Shown here in pieces: positions 9,881-19,540 of a stretch of DNA of 64,000 nt (position 1 is its first letter; each line of letters opens with the position of its first letter). The stretch is from Acinetobacter pittii. GTDB taxonomy: Bacteria > Pseudomonadota > Gammaproteobacteria > Pseudomonadales > Moraxellaceae. The stretch spans positions 3,782,001-3,846,000 of the forward strand of contig NZ_CP139249.1 in NCBI RefSeq assembly GCF_034064985.1, written 5' to 3'. The notes under the pieces were generated by a model. The model was not told the origin of the DNA. It ran no database searches and saw only the letters and a list, made by a program, of their open reading frames with translations. Both the position numbers and the translations under genes were made by a program.

Positions 9881-10822
9881 TTAATTTAATAGCACTGCGC
9901 CGCTATTAACAAATAACTTCACCAAATCTGGATATCTCATATTAATAGCTTCATTATTTATCAATCTAACCTCAACATTATCTAAAGAAATAATATTCAA
10001 AGCTGCTGTACTACTTAAAGTATAGATAATTACTTTTCTATACTTACTTAACTCCTTAGCAAAAAAATCTTCAAATATATAGGAAGTTTTTATTTCTTCG
10101 AAAAATGCCTCGTCTGTTTCTCGAGGATGTCTAAAATGATAATCAACCCCCTCCATTATAAGAAGTTTCTTTAAAGCAAGAACATCAAAATTTTTATCAA
10201 TATCTTTTAATGGTTGTCCTAAAAATATTTTTATCTCTTGATCAATAAAAATTTTTCTATCCTCTTCTTTTTTTTCGATTATAGAAACATATTCCGTTTG
10301 CTCTACAATATTTTGTATTCCTTTATAAATAGTATAATGTTTTCTTGATATTTTTTTAATCTTATTTAAATTAAATCCTATACCCATTAATTTTAAAACA
10401 ATATCTTTGAGCTTTGACTCAAATGTTTGCTTAAAATAAATGCTATTTTTAACTATATTTGCCGTTCCATCATCATAAGTATATAAATTATTGAAATTTA
10501 CTTTACTTAAAATATTATGAGTATATTTATTATCTATACTTGACACATATATATTTTCATAGAAACTTTCAAGTTTAAAATTTTCGTTAAACTTAATAAT
10601 ATTTTTAAATTTAAAAAACCTACTCTTACTATTATTGAACAAATAATATTGCTTAGTAATATTAGGATGTTGAAAACTATTATAGTAATATTTATATTTA
10701 TCATTATTGTTTAATGCTATAACTATAAGATCAACTGAAGGCTGCTGAGCAACAATTTTCTCAGCTATAAGCATTTGTAATGGGGTAAAACAAATCACTA
10801 AACTCTTTTTTTTATCTGACAT
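9881..10822 (-). CDS. gtr: GT52 family glycosyltransferase, probable nonulosonate transferase
   Basis: The 313-residue protein opens with KSLVICFTPLQMLIAEKIV, the characteristic start of GT52 sialyltransferase-like enzymes (bacterial Lst group). An ATG at 10822 with GGTGGAG eight bases upstream was chosen over an in-frame codon 36 bases earlier. The chosen start overlaps the wzx stop by 11 bp. GT52 enzymes use CMP-activated nine-carbon sugars, and the operon encodes synthesis of a CMP-legionaminate-type donor, so it most likely transfers that sugar to the K unit. Strong AT bias and lysine-rich stretches match wzy beside it. Linkage and exact donor are inferred. Confidence 0.82.
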   Translation of the reverse strand: MSDKKKSLVICFTPLQMLIAEKIVAQQPSVDLIVIALNNNDKYKYYYNSFQHPNITKQYYLFNNSKSRFFKFKNIIKFNENFKLESFYENIYVSSIDNKYTHNILSKVNFNNLYTYDDGTANIVKNSIYFKQTFESKLKDIVLKLMGIGFNLNKIKKISRKHYTIYKGIQNIVEQTEYVSIIEKKEEDRKIFIDQEIKIFLGQPLKDIDKNFDVLALKKLLIMEGVDYHFRHPRETDEAFFEEIKTSYIFEDFFAKELSKYRKVIIYTLSSTAALNIISLDNVEVRLINNEAINMRYPDLVKLFVNSGAVLLN

Positions 10823-12011
10823 ATTTAATACTCCACCATAAACTACAAAGCAGCACAAGATTACTCAAAATTAAAGAATACGGTATTAAAGATATATCTA
10901 CTGAGCATAATAACCATAATCCTAATAGATATACGAGGGAAGAAATAAGACTAATAGTTGAAATTGTCTTATTTTTGGCATAAAAGAAAAAATAATTTAC
11001 TAAAATTAGATAAGGTAAATTACACCCGAAACCTAGCAAATACATAACAACGTAGTACTTTGAACCGATATAACTTGGCCCTAAGAACCAAAGATATACT
11101 TGTTCAGGCAGCAGCCAGCCGACTACTGCGGGTAGTACACTTAAAGGTAGACTAATCAATGTATATTTTTTTATTTTTGTTATAGTTAAAGAGCTATCCT
11201 TAAGTCCTTGATAGTAATAAGGTACAATCGCTTTATTAAGAGCCATGAGGATAATTGGCAATACAGCTGCTATTTGTACACCAGCTGAGTAAACTCCTAG
11301 CTCGGCTTTTGAGTATTGTTGATAAATAAAAATACGATCTAGTTGCCCTTTAACAAAGAAGCTAGACTGATGCAGAATGAGCGGTAGCCCAAACGAAAAA
11401 ATATAAAATAGCCCGAGACGTAGTCTTTGCCATGTAAAGTGATAATTATCTTTAAACAGATCACCCAAAATTAAACTTGCAATTACAAATGTAGTAAAAT
11501 TAGCAATAACAATTGCTAGTATTCGATAAGCTACTAAATCTTGACTGAAGTATTCAAGAGCGGCCACAGTGAATAAAACATTCGTTAAAGATAATATAAT
11601 TTGAATTGCGATATATTTGAGAGGCTGTTTTTGGCACTGACGTAAAGCAAGTTGCACATTAACAAAAGACTGAAACATTGTTGCTAGCACAACATATGCC
11701 ATAATTTCTGCTTTAAACCACCAGCACCCAATTAGCAATATAAAAGAAATAGCAAGATTAAATAAATACCCTGCTTTAACTATAGTATTTAAAGCTTTCT
11801 TACCATAAAAATAAAAATAACGGGTAACTGCACCATCTTGACTTAAGCCAACGAAAATCCCGAATAGAGATAGCATAGTTAAATAATAAGATAACTCACC
11901 AAAACCATCAGGTCCAAGTTTTCGCGTTAAGTAGGGCAACATCAGAAAGGGGAGACTTTTCGCAAAAAGCTCTCCAATCAAATATATAAAGCTATCTCTT
12001 AAGACTTTCAT
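10812..12011 (-). CDS. wzx: Capsule repeat-unit flippase
   Basis: The 399-residue protein has about twelve membrane helices and begins with a segment of the MATE/PST polysaccharide exporter type (LPYLTRKLGPDGFGEL near residues 25-40, typical of Wzx). It would move undecaprenyl-linked K units across the inner membrane for polymerisation by Wzy. It follows ptmA by 20 bp and overlaps the GT52 gene at its end. The mix of Wzx, Wzy, Wza and Wzc shows a Wzy-dependent capsule. Confidence 0.93.
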   Translation of the reverse strand: MKVLRDSFIYLIGELFAKSLPFLMLPYLTRKLGPDGFGELSYYLTMLSLFGIFVGLSQDGAVTRYFYFYGKKALNTIVKAGYLFNLAISFILLIGCWWFKAEIMAYVVLATMFQSFVNVQLALRQCQKQPLKYIAIQIILSLTNVLFTVAALEYFSQDLVAYRILAIVIANFTTFVIASLILGDLFKDNYHFTWQRLRLGLFYIFSFGLPLILHQSSFFVKGQLDRIFIYQQYSKAELGVYSAGVQIAAVLPIILMALNKAIVPYYYQGLKDSSLTITKIKKYTLISLPLSVLPAVVGWLLPEQVYLWFLGPSYIGSKYYVVMYLLGFGCNLPYLILVNYFFFYAKNKTISTISLISSLVYLLGLWLLCSVDISLIPYSLILSNLVLLCSLWWSIKYVR

Positions 12012-12031
12012 TCAATAGCCCTATATTTCAT

Positions 12032-12802
12032 TTATAAACTAAAACCGTCATCTACAATAATATTTTGACCTGTTACATATCTTGACTGTTCAGAAAGTAA
12101 GAATAAAACTGAACCTATGATTTCTGTAACATCTAACATACCAGCTCCATGGGTATGGCTCTTATATGCTTCTAAAAATGGTTCCGGTTGATGATCAAAG
12201 ATACCACCTGGACTTACACAATTAATGCGGAATCGACTATCGTTGACATAAGCAACTGTGTATTTGTTTAAATGAAGTGTTGCTGATTTAATTGCAGCAT
12301 ACTCAACAGGCATTGTCATTTTCGTGTTGTTATAGATATCAAATTTTGGAGCAACTACTCCATAAATAGATGAGATATTCACAAGCGAAAAAGGAGTCTG
12401 GGATTGTGTAAAATATTTTGCACATTGCTGAGTGAACAAAAACATACTACCTAAATGTAGTGATAAGTTCTCATTAAAGCTTTCAAGGTTCACATCAAAA
12501 AAATGTGAACCATATGTCTTATTACGTGGATATGTTGTATTAACAGCTCCATCAATTTTAAGATCTGTTGAAAAAAATGACTTTACACTTGATTCATTTG
12601 TTACATCTAAAGAAACCAACGATAACTTTTCGTTTGTAGGATCAACCCCCAAACTATTTAATCGAGTTGCCATAGATTCAAGGTTTATATCAGCAGCAAT
12701 AACTTTTGCGCCTTGCTCTAATATAGCCGCCACCAAACGTGTGCCTAGTAGTCCACCAGCACCAGCTACTAAAAAGGTTTTATTCTCTAATAAATTTTGC
12801 AT
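12032..12802 (-). CDS. ptmA: Short-chain dehydrogenase of the legionaminate module (PtmA-like)
   Basis: The 256-residue protein is a classical SDR with a GAGGLLG cofactor loop (residues 15-21) and a Ser...YAAIK catalytic set around residues 147-172. It is the last of nine nonulosonate genes, three bases after legF. In Campylobacter jejuni a PtmA/PtmF pair acts early in the GDP-linked legionaminate route; the assignment here is by family and context. It could instead perform a step specific to this sugar isomer. The exact reaction is not established by sequence. Confidence 0.8.
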   Translation of the reverse strand: MQNLLENKTFLVAGAGGLLGTRLVAAILEQGAKVIAADINLESMATRLNSLGVDPTNEKLSLVSLDVTNESSVKSFFSTDLKIDGAVNTTYPRNKTYGSHFFDVNLESFNENLSLHLGSMFLFTQQCAKYFTQSQTPFSLVNISSIYGVVAPKFDIYNNTKMTMPVEYAAIKSATLHLNKYTVAYVNDSRFRINCVSPGGIFDHQPEPFLEAYKSHTHGAGMLDVTEIIGSVLFLLSEQSRYVTGQNIIVDDGFSL

Positions 12803-12805
12803 CAG

Positions 12806-13492
12806 TTATTCACCTTTAATAATAGCTTCAGCTAAACGAAAATCATAAATATCATCGATATCCACAGCTCTTGCTTTTGGCACTTCAATACTCGCAACTT
12901 TTCCTGAAAATAAACCATAGTTATTTAATACAAACTCAGGTGTTGTGGCGTAGACTACTGTTGTAATATCAAAAACTTTGGGAGCATCTTGACGGCGTGA
13001 TACCTCACCTTCAGGCTGATTGACAAGCTCAACAAAACCAGCCTCATTGTACTTAACCATATTGAAATATGGACTGCGACTTGCAGGTGTAACTGCAATA
13101 CAAATATCAGCTGTCTCTGCTTGTCTTTTTAAAATCGCAGCCTCTACATCCTCTTGGCTACGTAATGGACTAGTTGCAGGTAAACTAACAAACCCATCAA
13201 ATGAGCCATAGTGCTCAGTTGCCCACTCAACTGCATGACGCCAAGACAACCATTCTGGACTTTGATCAGTTGCTAGTTCAACAGGTCGCTCTATAAGAAT
13301 TGCTCCCCCTTCTATAGCGACTTGTGCAATAGCCTGATCATCTGTTGAAACAAAAACTTGTTCAATCAAATCCGATGCTAAAGCAGTATCGATTGAATAT
13401 TGTAATAACGGTTTTCCTGCCAATGGTTTAATATTTTTTCCAGGTAAACCTTTAGAGCCGCCTCTAGCAAAAATAAATGCAAAATTTCTCAT
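12806..13492 (-). CDS. legF: CMP-nonulosonate (legionaminate) cytidylyltransferase
   Basis: The 228-residue protein has the N-terminal FARGGSKGLPGKNI loop of CMP-sialic acid synthetase-like enzymes (usually ARxGSKGxxxKN) and the LPATSPLR motif near residue 105. It would activate the nine-carbon sugar with CTP to give the CMP donor for the GT52 transferase. It sits 10 bases after ptmF. Sequence resembles LegF/PtmB more than NeuA, in agreement with the rest of the module. Alternative substrates such as Neu5Ac are less likely given legB and legC. Confidence 0.9.
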   Translation of the reverse strand: MRNFAFIFARGGSKGLPGKNIKPLAGKPLLQYSIDTALASDLIEQVFVSTDDQAIAQVAIEGGAILIERPVELATDQSPEWLSWRHAVEWATEHYGSFDGFVSLPATSPLRSQEDVEAAILKRQAETADICIAVTPASRSPYFNMVKYNEAGFVELVNQPEGEVSRRQDAPKVFDITTVVYATTPEFVLNNYGLFSGKVASIEVPKARAVDIDDIYDFRLAEAIIKGE

Positions 13493-13502
13493 ATAAGCAG
13501 TC

Positions 13503-14474
13503 TCATTCTTTCGTCACAAATTCTTTCATCTCTACAATCAGGCCTACTGTTGTTTCAGCTTCTTGCAGACTTATAGATTGGTTTGGCTGTCCGTTTATTT
13601 TTTTAATAAAATCGGTAACCATTTCTAAATACATTTGATTTTTATCCCACTCAGGGGCGCTATAAATTTCTTGTTGCTCTTTAGCCTTAATAAGCACAAC
13701 TTCATTTCGAATTAAATCCCACTCAATACATCCTTCACTGCCAATAAAACGACATTTACGATGTGCTTTACGCTGCAAAAAATCTAAGTGGATATTTACA
13801 ACAGCTCCTTTCGCTGTTTTCATTAAAAGATCGGCATTATCCTCGACTTCTAAACCGAGCTCTTCTGAAGCACGTAAAACGACATATTTAGGAGTAAGCG
13901 AACCTAAAATCCATTGAGCATAATCTAACTCGTGACTCAGCTCTAATAGGACTCCTCCCCCCAATTCAGTTTTAGCAGATACTGTTTCGCGATAATCCTT
14001 GGTAGGTCGCCAATCTGGTAAATACTGACCAATTTCAATAAATGCATTATATAAGTTTCCAATGACACCCTCTTGTATCATTTGTCGTACTTGCTGCGCT
14101 GAAGGTAAATAGCGCAAACAGTAACCTACTGCTACAGGTGTCTTATACTGGGCTTCTGCATCAATTAAAGCTTGAGCATCTGTCTGGGTAACTGAAACTG
14201 GTTTTTCTATTAATACAGGGATACCTGCTTTAATAAGTGGTATTGCATGTTGGGCATGAAAAGGAGCTGGTGAGGCAATTATTGCAAACTGAACTTGCAA
14301 CTGAATAATTTCATCAATACTTTCTGCTATATGATCGCTATCAGACACCGGCTCTTTAGGAATACGACCACTAGCAGACATCACGATTAATTTTGCTTCA
14401 GGAAAAAGCATTTTAAGATTACGACGATGTCGGGTAGCAATATTACCTAAACCAATAACAGCAATATTTTTCAT
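13503..14474 (-). CDS. ptmF: Gfo/Idh/MocA family oxidoreductase (PtmF-like)
   Basis: The 323-residue protein has an N-terminal Rossmann segment (VIGLGNIATRH at residues 6-16) and the EKPVS motif near residue 95, which carries the catalytic lysine of the Gfo/Idh/MocA family. It starts one base after ptmE ends. Its place between ptmE and legF mirrors Campylobacter ptm clusters, where PtmF works with PtmA before PtmE. The family and context are clear; the precise reaction is inferred. Confidence 0.83.
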   Translation of the reverse strand: MKNIAVIGLGNIATRHRRNLKMLFPEAKLIVMSASGRIPKEPVSDSDHIAESIDEIIQLQVQFAIIASPAPFHAQHAIPLIKAGIPVLIEKPVSVTQTDAQALIDAEAQYKTPVAVGYCLRYLPSAQQVRQMIQEGVIGNLYNAFIEIGQYLPDWRPTKDYRETVSAKTELGGGVLLELSHELDYAQWILGSLTPKYVVLRASEELGLEVEDNADLLMKTAKGAVVNIHLDFLQRKAHRKCRFIGSEGCIEWDLIRNEVVLIKAKEQQEIYSAPEWDKNQMYLEMVTDFIKKINGQPNQSISLQEAETTVGLIVEMKEFVTKE

Positions 14475-14475
14475 A

Positions 14476-15531
14476 TTATTCTAAACCCAACATATGGATA
14501 TCTTTTTGCGCACGGTTATAGTCTTCCATATGACCGATGTCGAGCCAATATTCATGTAAAGGATAACTTAAGACTTTATTTTTCTTTTCCATTTGCTGTT
14601 CTAAGATAGTTGGCATACCAATAAACTGTGCATTAACTTGAGCCAACAATTCAGGTGAAATGACATAAATACCTGTATTAATATCAAAGAAATAACTTGG
14701 TTTTTCAGTCATGCTTTGTATTACGTTATCTTCGGAGTTTACTACGCCATAAGGAATTTGATATTGGAACTCTCGCACACACATCGTTGCAATAGCTTCA
14801 CGCTTCTCATGAAAATCCAATAATTTTTCAAAATTCATATTTGTTAATACATCACCATTAATGACAATGAATGGCAATTTAATATCTGATGCTGGCAATA
14901 AACTCAATGCACCGCCAGTTCCAAGCGGATCAGTTTCATGTACATATTGGATCTGTACGTCAAACTTCTCGCCATTACCAAAATGCTCATTAATCACTTC
15001 TGGTAAATAGTGAGTAGAAATATAAAATTTGTAAAAGCCTTGATTTTTGAAGCTTGAGATAATGGTTTCTAGTAAAGGCTTACCACCAACAGGTAACATT
15101 GGTTTTGGGCATGTATCTGTGAGTGGGCGTAAACGTGTACCAAAACCACCAGCCATAATAAAAACTGGATTTTCTTTACGTTTTTTACGAATCAAATCAT
15201 CAAGCGTAATAATATTAACTAGCTGATTATTTTTAATTACTGGTAATGCCAGATAGCTTTTTTCACGCATGATCTCAAAAATCTGGCGGTTATTTAAGCT
15301 ACCTTCTTCAATACTATAAGGATTAGTATGCATGATTGTTTCAACAGCTGCATGCACATCTTGGCCTTTTAAAAGCCCTCTACGAATATCACCGTCTGTA
15401 ATACTTCCGATCAATTGATTATGATCATCAACCACCAAAACAATTCTTAAAGCATATAAATCAAGTAGCTCTAATGCTTTCAAAATTGAATCATTTTTAT
15501 GCAAAATTATATTATTAACATCTCTAGTCAC
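14476..15531 (-). CDS. ptmE: Glucosamine-1-phosphate guanylyltransferase-like protein with CBS pair (PtmE)
   Basis: The 351-residue protein combines two N-terminal CBS domains (about residues 1-115) with a C-terminal nucleotidyltransferase whose loop reads MAGGFGTRLRPLTDTCPKPM (residues about 126-145). This domain order is that of PtmE, which makes GDP-glucosamine in the Campylobacter legionaminate pathway. Its presence argues that this module uses a GDP-linked rather than UDP-linked start. The CBS pair may sense a nucleotide. Its start overlaps the end of legH by 8 bp. Confidence 0.85.
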   Translation of the reverse strand: MTRDVNNIILHKNDSILKALELLDLYALRIVLVVDDHNQLIGSITDGDIRRGLLKGQDVHAAVETIMHTNPYSIEEGSLNNRQIFEIMREKSYLALPVIKNNQLVNIITLDDLIRKKRKENPVFIMAGGFGTRLRPLTDTCPKPMLPVGGKPLLETIISSFKNQGFYKFYISTHYLPEVINEHFGNGEKFDVQIQYVHETDPLGTGGALSLLPASDIKLPFIVINGDVLTNMNFEKLLDFHEKREAIATMCVREFQYQIPYGVVNSEDNVIQSMTEKPSYFFDINTGIYVISPELLAQVNAQFIGMPTILEQQMEKKNKVLSYPLHEYWLDIGHMEDYNRAQKDIHMLGLE

Positions 15532-16165
15532 GACTTAATTCCTTAGCAGGTGATCCAATATAGACCTTATTCGGTTCCGTATGTTTCACAACCACAGCAC
15601 CCGCGCCTATAACGGAGTTTTCACCTAAATATTTCAATTGCTCTAGACTTTTGCCCGGCAAAATAGCAGCATTTGTTCCAATGTAAGTGCCTTGCTTCAA
15701 ATGAATACAACCAGACACATTAACACCTGGCATGACAGAAACGTAGTTTTCTAGAATACAGTCGTGCCCAATTGTGCTGTTAAAACTTACTATAATAAAA
15801 TGACCAAAACGACATGAATTTGTAATTCTCGCTCCAGCCGCAATTACCACACCTTTACTATGTTCTAGCAACTCTCGAATGCCATAGCCAAGTGATGATT
15901 GAGAATGAATCAAATTGGGATAAGGTAAATCGGGATAAGCTTCATATATTTTTTTACGAATCTTCGGATCAGCAACACCTATCGCATATACCGTATCCGT
16001 TAATGTCGGTATTACTGATTCAGGCAAAATGGGGAAACCAAGTAAGGTGTCACCATCTTTGGCATTTCTTTCTAAAAAAAATATATGGCGGTAGCCTTGA
16101 TCTATTGCTAAATCTACTAGCTCTTTTGCAAAGCCACCTGAACCAAAAATCGCCAGTTTTTTCAT
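15524..16165 (-). CDS. legH: PglD/LegH-like sugar N-acetyltransferase
   Basis: The 213-residue protein has the PglD-type N-terminal nucleotide-sugar domain (FGSGGFAKEL at residues 7-16) followed by a left-handed beta-helix of hexapeptide repeats from about residue 85. The GHDC segment near residue 134 carries the expected catalytic histidine. In the legionaminate pathway LegH acetylates the 4-amino group installed by LegC, using acetyl-CoA. It starts immediately after the legI stop. The acyl group could be other than acetyl. Confidence 0.87.
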   Translation of the reverse strand: MKKLAIFGSGGFAKELVDLAIDQGYRHIFFLERNAKDGDTLLGFPILPESVIPTLTDTVYAIGVADPKIRKKIYEAYPDLPYPNLIHSQSSLGYGIRELLEHSKGVVIAAGARITNSCRFGHFIIVSFNSTIGHDCILENYVSVMPGVNVSGCIHLKQGTYIGTNAAILPGKSLEQLKYLGENSVIGAGAVVVKHTEPNKVYIGSPAKELSRD

Positions 16166-17260
16166 TTAAATTTCAATAAAATCATTCTTTTTAAAGCTAC
16201 GTTTTGCTTTTGTACCAACAACATCCCAATACTTATTTGGTTCTAAACAAACGCGACCAGCTCGTTTTGTCGTGACATTGTCAGAGGTTAAAAGCTCCCC
16301 TTCCGCAATATCTGTTTTAGCCACAATACTACGACGTACTAAGTAATAGTTATCGCTTTCTTGCTCTAGCATAAATTTAATACCGTCGCCTAAAGCTGCA
16401 TGTGTTTTATGTAAAATTTCGACATAATGCTTAAATTCATCTGGTTCCATTGATGCTGCGTGGTCTGGACCAGCCATCGTTTTATCTAATGTAATATGCT
16501 TCTCAAAAATGCGAGCACCGAGACTTACACCAATAACCGCTGCATATTCATCAAGCGTATGGTCAGAAAATCCTGTTGCCAAATCAAATACATTTCTTAA
16601 AGTTGAAATGGCTTTAAGATTACTTTCTTCAAATAATGCTGGATATTGAGTCACACAGTGTAAGATAGAAACCTGTTCTTTCAACTGTTTACGTACTGAA
16701 ATTTTAGAATAAGCTTCTCTAAATAACTGCTGAGATGGGCGAACTTCTGTTCCCTTATCGATAACAAAAGCAAATACTGATAAGGCTTGTTCAATATCAC
16801 CTAAACTCGCTGTTCCTGTAGATAAAATGACATGCTTTTTTGAACATGCAATTTCATAGAGAAACGGTAAATTTGAAATATCAGCAGATGATACTTTCAA
16901 GTAAGGTACATCGATCTCATTCACCAAGAACTTCAAACTATCAGAGTCAAACGGCGTTGAAATAAAAGTAATTTGATGCTCATCACAAAATTTCTGTATT
17001 TCTTGTGTCTGCTCATAAGTGAGCTCTAAACTCTTTACAAGCTCTAATTGGCTTTGACTAGAACCAGTATTTTCTTTTTGATATGCAGCCATTTCAGTTT
17101 GATCAGATAATAAACTATCTGCTTTAAATGTTTGAAACTTGACAGCATTCGCACCGCATTCTTTGGCTTTTAAAATAAGCTCTTTTGCTAACTCTACAGA
17201 GCCATTATGATTTACACCAATTTCTGCAATGACATAAATTTCGTCTTGATTAAAGATCAT
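16166..17260 (-). CDS. legI: N,N-diacetyllegionaminate synthase (NeuB family)
   Basis: The 364-residue protein has an N-terminal NeuB TIM-barrel domain and a C-terminal antifreeze-like SAF domain (about residues 300-360, RRSIVAKTDIAEGE). Family motifs are AEIGVNHNGS near residue 10, VKFQTFKADSL near 40 and FSDHTLDEYAA near 225. It condenses the 2-epimer hexose with phosphoenolpyruvate to form the nine-carbon acid. The ATG at 17260, with AAGG upstream, was chosen over one 45 bases earlier that lies inside the legG coding region. It overlaps the legG end by 11 bp. Confidence 0.92.
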   Translation of the reverse strand: MIFNQDEIYVIAEIGVNHNGSVELAKELILKAKECGANAVKFQTFKADSLLSDQTEMAAYQKENTGSSQSQLELVKSLELTYEQTQEIQKFCDEHQITFISTPFDSDSLKFLVNEIDVPYLKVSSADISNLPFLYEIACSKKHVILSTGTASLGDIEQALSVFAFVIDKGTEVRPSQQLFREAYSKISVRKQLKEQVSILHCVTQYPALFEESNLKAISTLRNVFDLATGFSDHTLDEYAAVIGVSLGARIFEKHITLDKTMAGPDHAASMEPDEFKHYVEILHKTHAALGDGIKFMLEQESDNYYLVRRSIVAKTDIAEGELLTSDNVTTKRAGRVCLEPNKYWDVVGTKAKRSFKKNDFIEI

Positions 17261-18386
17261 AAAATGGTGCCTTCTTTTTAAAATCCGTCGTTTTAATAAG
17301 TTCAATTATTTTCTGAGAAGTATTGCCTAACCCTAATGGTGGAACAACTTTACTCAATTCATCGTCTGGGAAATTAATTGCTTTTTGCAATGCTTCTAAA
17401 ATTTCACTTTCGTCTAATCTAACATCAAGTATAGACTCACAACGTAAGCGTCCTTTTTGACGATCACCAATATTTACTGTTGGTACCTGTAATGCTGGAG
17501 CTTCTGATAAGCCACTTGATGAGTTTCCAACCATAGCTAAAGCATTTTTCAAAACACTTAAATAGTTTTGAATACCAAAACTCTTTACAAGCAATACACG
17601 ATCTGGCAACTGTGCTTTTAAATCAAGCATTGCTTTCACAATGTTAGTATTACCATTATCTGCATTTGGATAACTAAAGATAAAATTGACATCTTTTATT
17701 TGCTTAAGTGCATCAAATAAAGGTGCAACATTTTCTTCTAGTAGATTAGTTTCGGGATGATAAGTAATGAGAAAATATGGTTTTGAAAAATCAAAATCAT
17801 ATAATTCACTCAATTCTGCAATATTTTTAAATGTTGTACGCTGGATATGATCTAAGCCTAGTGCGCCGACATTAAATACTTTTTCTGGTTGCTCGCCTAA
17901 CTGAATAATTCGTTTTTTATATTCCTCTGCCGCAGCAAAATGGATATTAGACATTTTGGTGATCGCATGACGAATTGATTCGTCATATGCACCTTCAGTG
18001 ATTTCACCACCGTGCAAATGTGCAACAGGAACATGCATGATTAAAGCAGCTTGCGTCACTGCCAAAGCTTCGAAACGATCACCCAAAACAACTAATAAAT
18101 CAGGTTGCATACGTTTCAATGCATCTGCAAATCCAAGTAAGCCCACACCCATTGACTTCACAACAGCGGACGATGTATCAGATGACAATAGCATTTCTAC
18201 CGATTCGGTAATTTCGAAACCATCTTGAACAATAGTTTTCCAAGTTTCACCGTGCTCAGGTGAATAATGCATAGCCGTAGCTAGAATTTGTAACTCTAGC
18301 TCTGGATCTTGCTGAATATCTCGCATTAACCAATACAGCAAACCATATTCAGCTCGAGTTCCTGTAAAAACGGCTATTTTTTTCAT
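17250..18386 (-). CDS. legG: NDP-sugar hydrolysing 2-epimerase (LegG/NeuC family)
   Basis: The 378-residue protein begins KKIAVFTGTRAEYGLLYWL, the start typical of NeuC/LegG hydrolysing epimerases, and has GDRFEA near residue 95 and a GNSSSGLSEAP loop near residue 285. It would remove the nucleotide from the acetylated 2,4-diamino hexose while inverting C2. The ATG at 18386 with GGAG eight bases upstream was chosen; an earlier in-frame codon would run into legC. It lies 5 bp after legC. Confidence 0.92.
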   Translation of the reverse strand: MKKIAVFTGTRAEYGLLYWLMRDIQQDPELELQILATAMHYSPEHGETWKTIVQDGFEITESVEMLLSSDTSSAVVKSMGVGLLGFADALKRMQPDLLVVLGDRFEALAVTQAALIMHVPVAHLHGGEITEGAYDESIRHAITKMSNIHFAAAEEYKKRIIQLGEQPEKVFNVGALGLDHIQRTTFKNIAELSELYDFDFSKPYFLITYHPETNLLEENVAPLFDALKQIKDVNFIFSYPNADNGNTNIVKAMLDLKAQLPDRVLLVKSFGIQNYLSVLKNALAMVGNSSSGLSEAPALQVPTVNIGDRQKGRLRCESILDVRLDESEILEALQKAINFPDDELSKVVPPLGLGNTSQKIIELIKTTDFKKKAPFYDL

Positions 18387-18391
18387 TTTTA

Positions 18392-19540
18392 TTACTCCAG
18401 AGGAACTGAACTTGGAATATTTACAACTCTTTCTTCCAACCATAATGAGTTAGTTAAATCGCCTTGTAATGCAGTTTGGTACATTGGCAATCTGGTCATT
18501 AAAGTCCAGATTGGGCGAGTCATCACCTTATTTGAATTGGTTTCATCCAAAATCAAATCTCGTTGTGCTTTATCTTTACAAACAATGGCATTTAACCAAT
18601 AGTTAGATCGGCAGTCTTCAGGTTCCACAACAAATGAAATATCACTATCTTTAAAGAAATCTTGATATTGCTGAGCTAAATCACGCTTTTTAGCAAGGAA
18701 ACCTTCCAAGCCTTCCATTTGTGCACAACCTAAAGCAGCATTCAAATTTGGTAAACGGTAGTTAAAACCATTTTCATCATGATAAAACTCATAAGGATGC
18801 GGTATTTTTGCAGTTGTCGTAATGTGCTTCGCTCTTATGCCAAGTTCTTCATCTTGACACAAAACCATACCACCGCCGCCTGTAGTGATGACTTTATTTC
18901 CGTTAAAGCTAAGTGCTGAAACTAGACCAAAAGTTCCGGTATGTTTACCTTTGTAGTAAGAACCTAAACTTTCGGCAGCGTCTTCAACTAATGCAATATT
19001 CCACTTGGTTACGACCTGTTGAAGCTCATCAATTTCAACTGGATGGCCAAATGTATGCATTGGAACGATTGCAGAAATACGTTTATTCGTTGCTGTGTGT
19101 TTACATACACCTTGGTCATCAATAAAAGCATTGTCTTGCAAATAAGCGTCTAATGCCTTTGGGCACAAACCGAGTGTCTTTAATGAAACATCAATAAATA
19201 ATGGTTCCGCGCCAATATAAGACAAGGCATTACAAGTTGCGACAAAAGTCAAAGCTTGCGTAATTACGATATCGTCGCGCTTTACACCAGCTAGTAAAAG
19301 AGCAATATGTAATGCAGCTGTTCCATTAACAGTCGCAATGGCTTTAGCGCAGCCTGTAAATTGTTGAACCTTGGCTTCAAAGTCATTTACATAGGCACCC
19401 ACACTAGAGACAAAAGTACTGTCAATTGTATCTAATACATATTTCTTTTCATTACCAAGAAAACGAGGTTCGTGTAATGGAATAAAATTATTGGTACGAT
19501 AAATATCTCGTACAAACTGATTAAATTTAGAAGTATCCAT
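18392..19540 (-). CDS. legC: PLP-dependent aminotransferase of legionaminate synthesis
   Basis: The 382-residue protein is a DegT/DnrJ/EryC1/StrS aminotransferase. The LSFNGNKVITTGGGG segment around residue 215 contains the PLP lysine, and VEDAAESLG near residue 190 is the cofactor aspartate motif. Its opening FIPLHEPRFLGNE and overall length match the LegC group that aminates the 4-keto, 6-deoxy sugar made by LegB. Its start codon overlaps the legB stop by one base (TAATG). Confidence 0.92.
   Translation of the reverse strand: MDTSKFNQFVRDIYRTNNFIPLHEPRFLGNEKKYVLDTIDSTFVSSVGAYVNDFEAKVQQFTGCAKAIATVNGTAALHIALLLAGVKRDDIVITQALTFVATCNALSYIGAEPLFIDVSLKTLGLCPKALDAYLQDNAFIDDQGVCKHTATNKRISAIVPMHTFGHPVEIDELQQVVTKWNIALVEDAAESLGSYYKGKHTGTFGLVSALSFNGNKVITTGGGGMVLCQDEELGIRAKHITTTAKIPHPYEFYHDENGFNYRLPNLNAALGCAQMEGLEGFLAKKRDLAQQYQDFFKDSDISFVVEPEDCRSNYWLNAIVCKDKAQRDLILDETNSNKVMTRPIWTLMTRLPMYQTALQGDLTNSLWLEERVVNIPSSVPLE

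Noticed and set aside
12432..12848. Plus-strand 138-codon frame inside ptmA and legF
   Set aside because: It is antisense to two clear enzyme genes with complete motifs and has no ribosome site or recognisable product.
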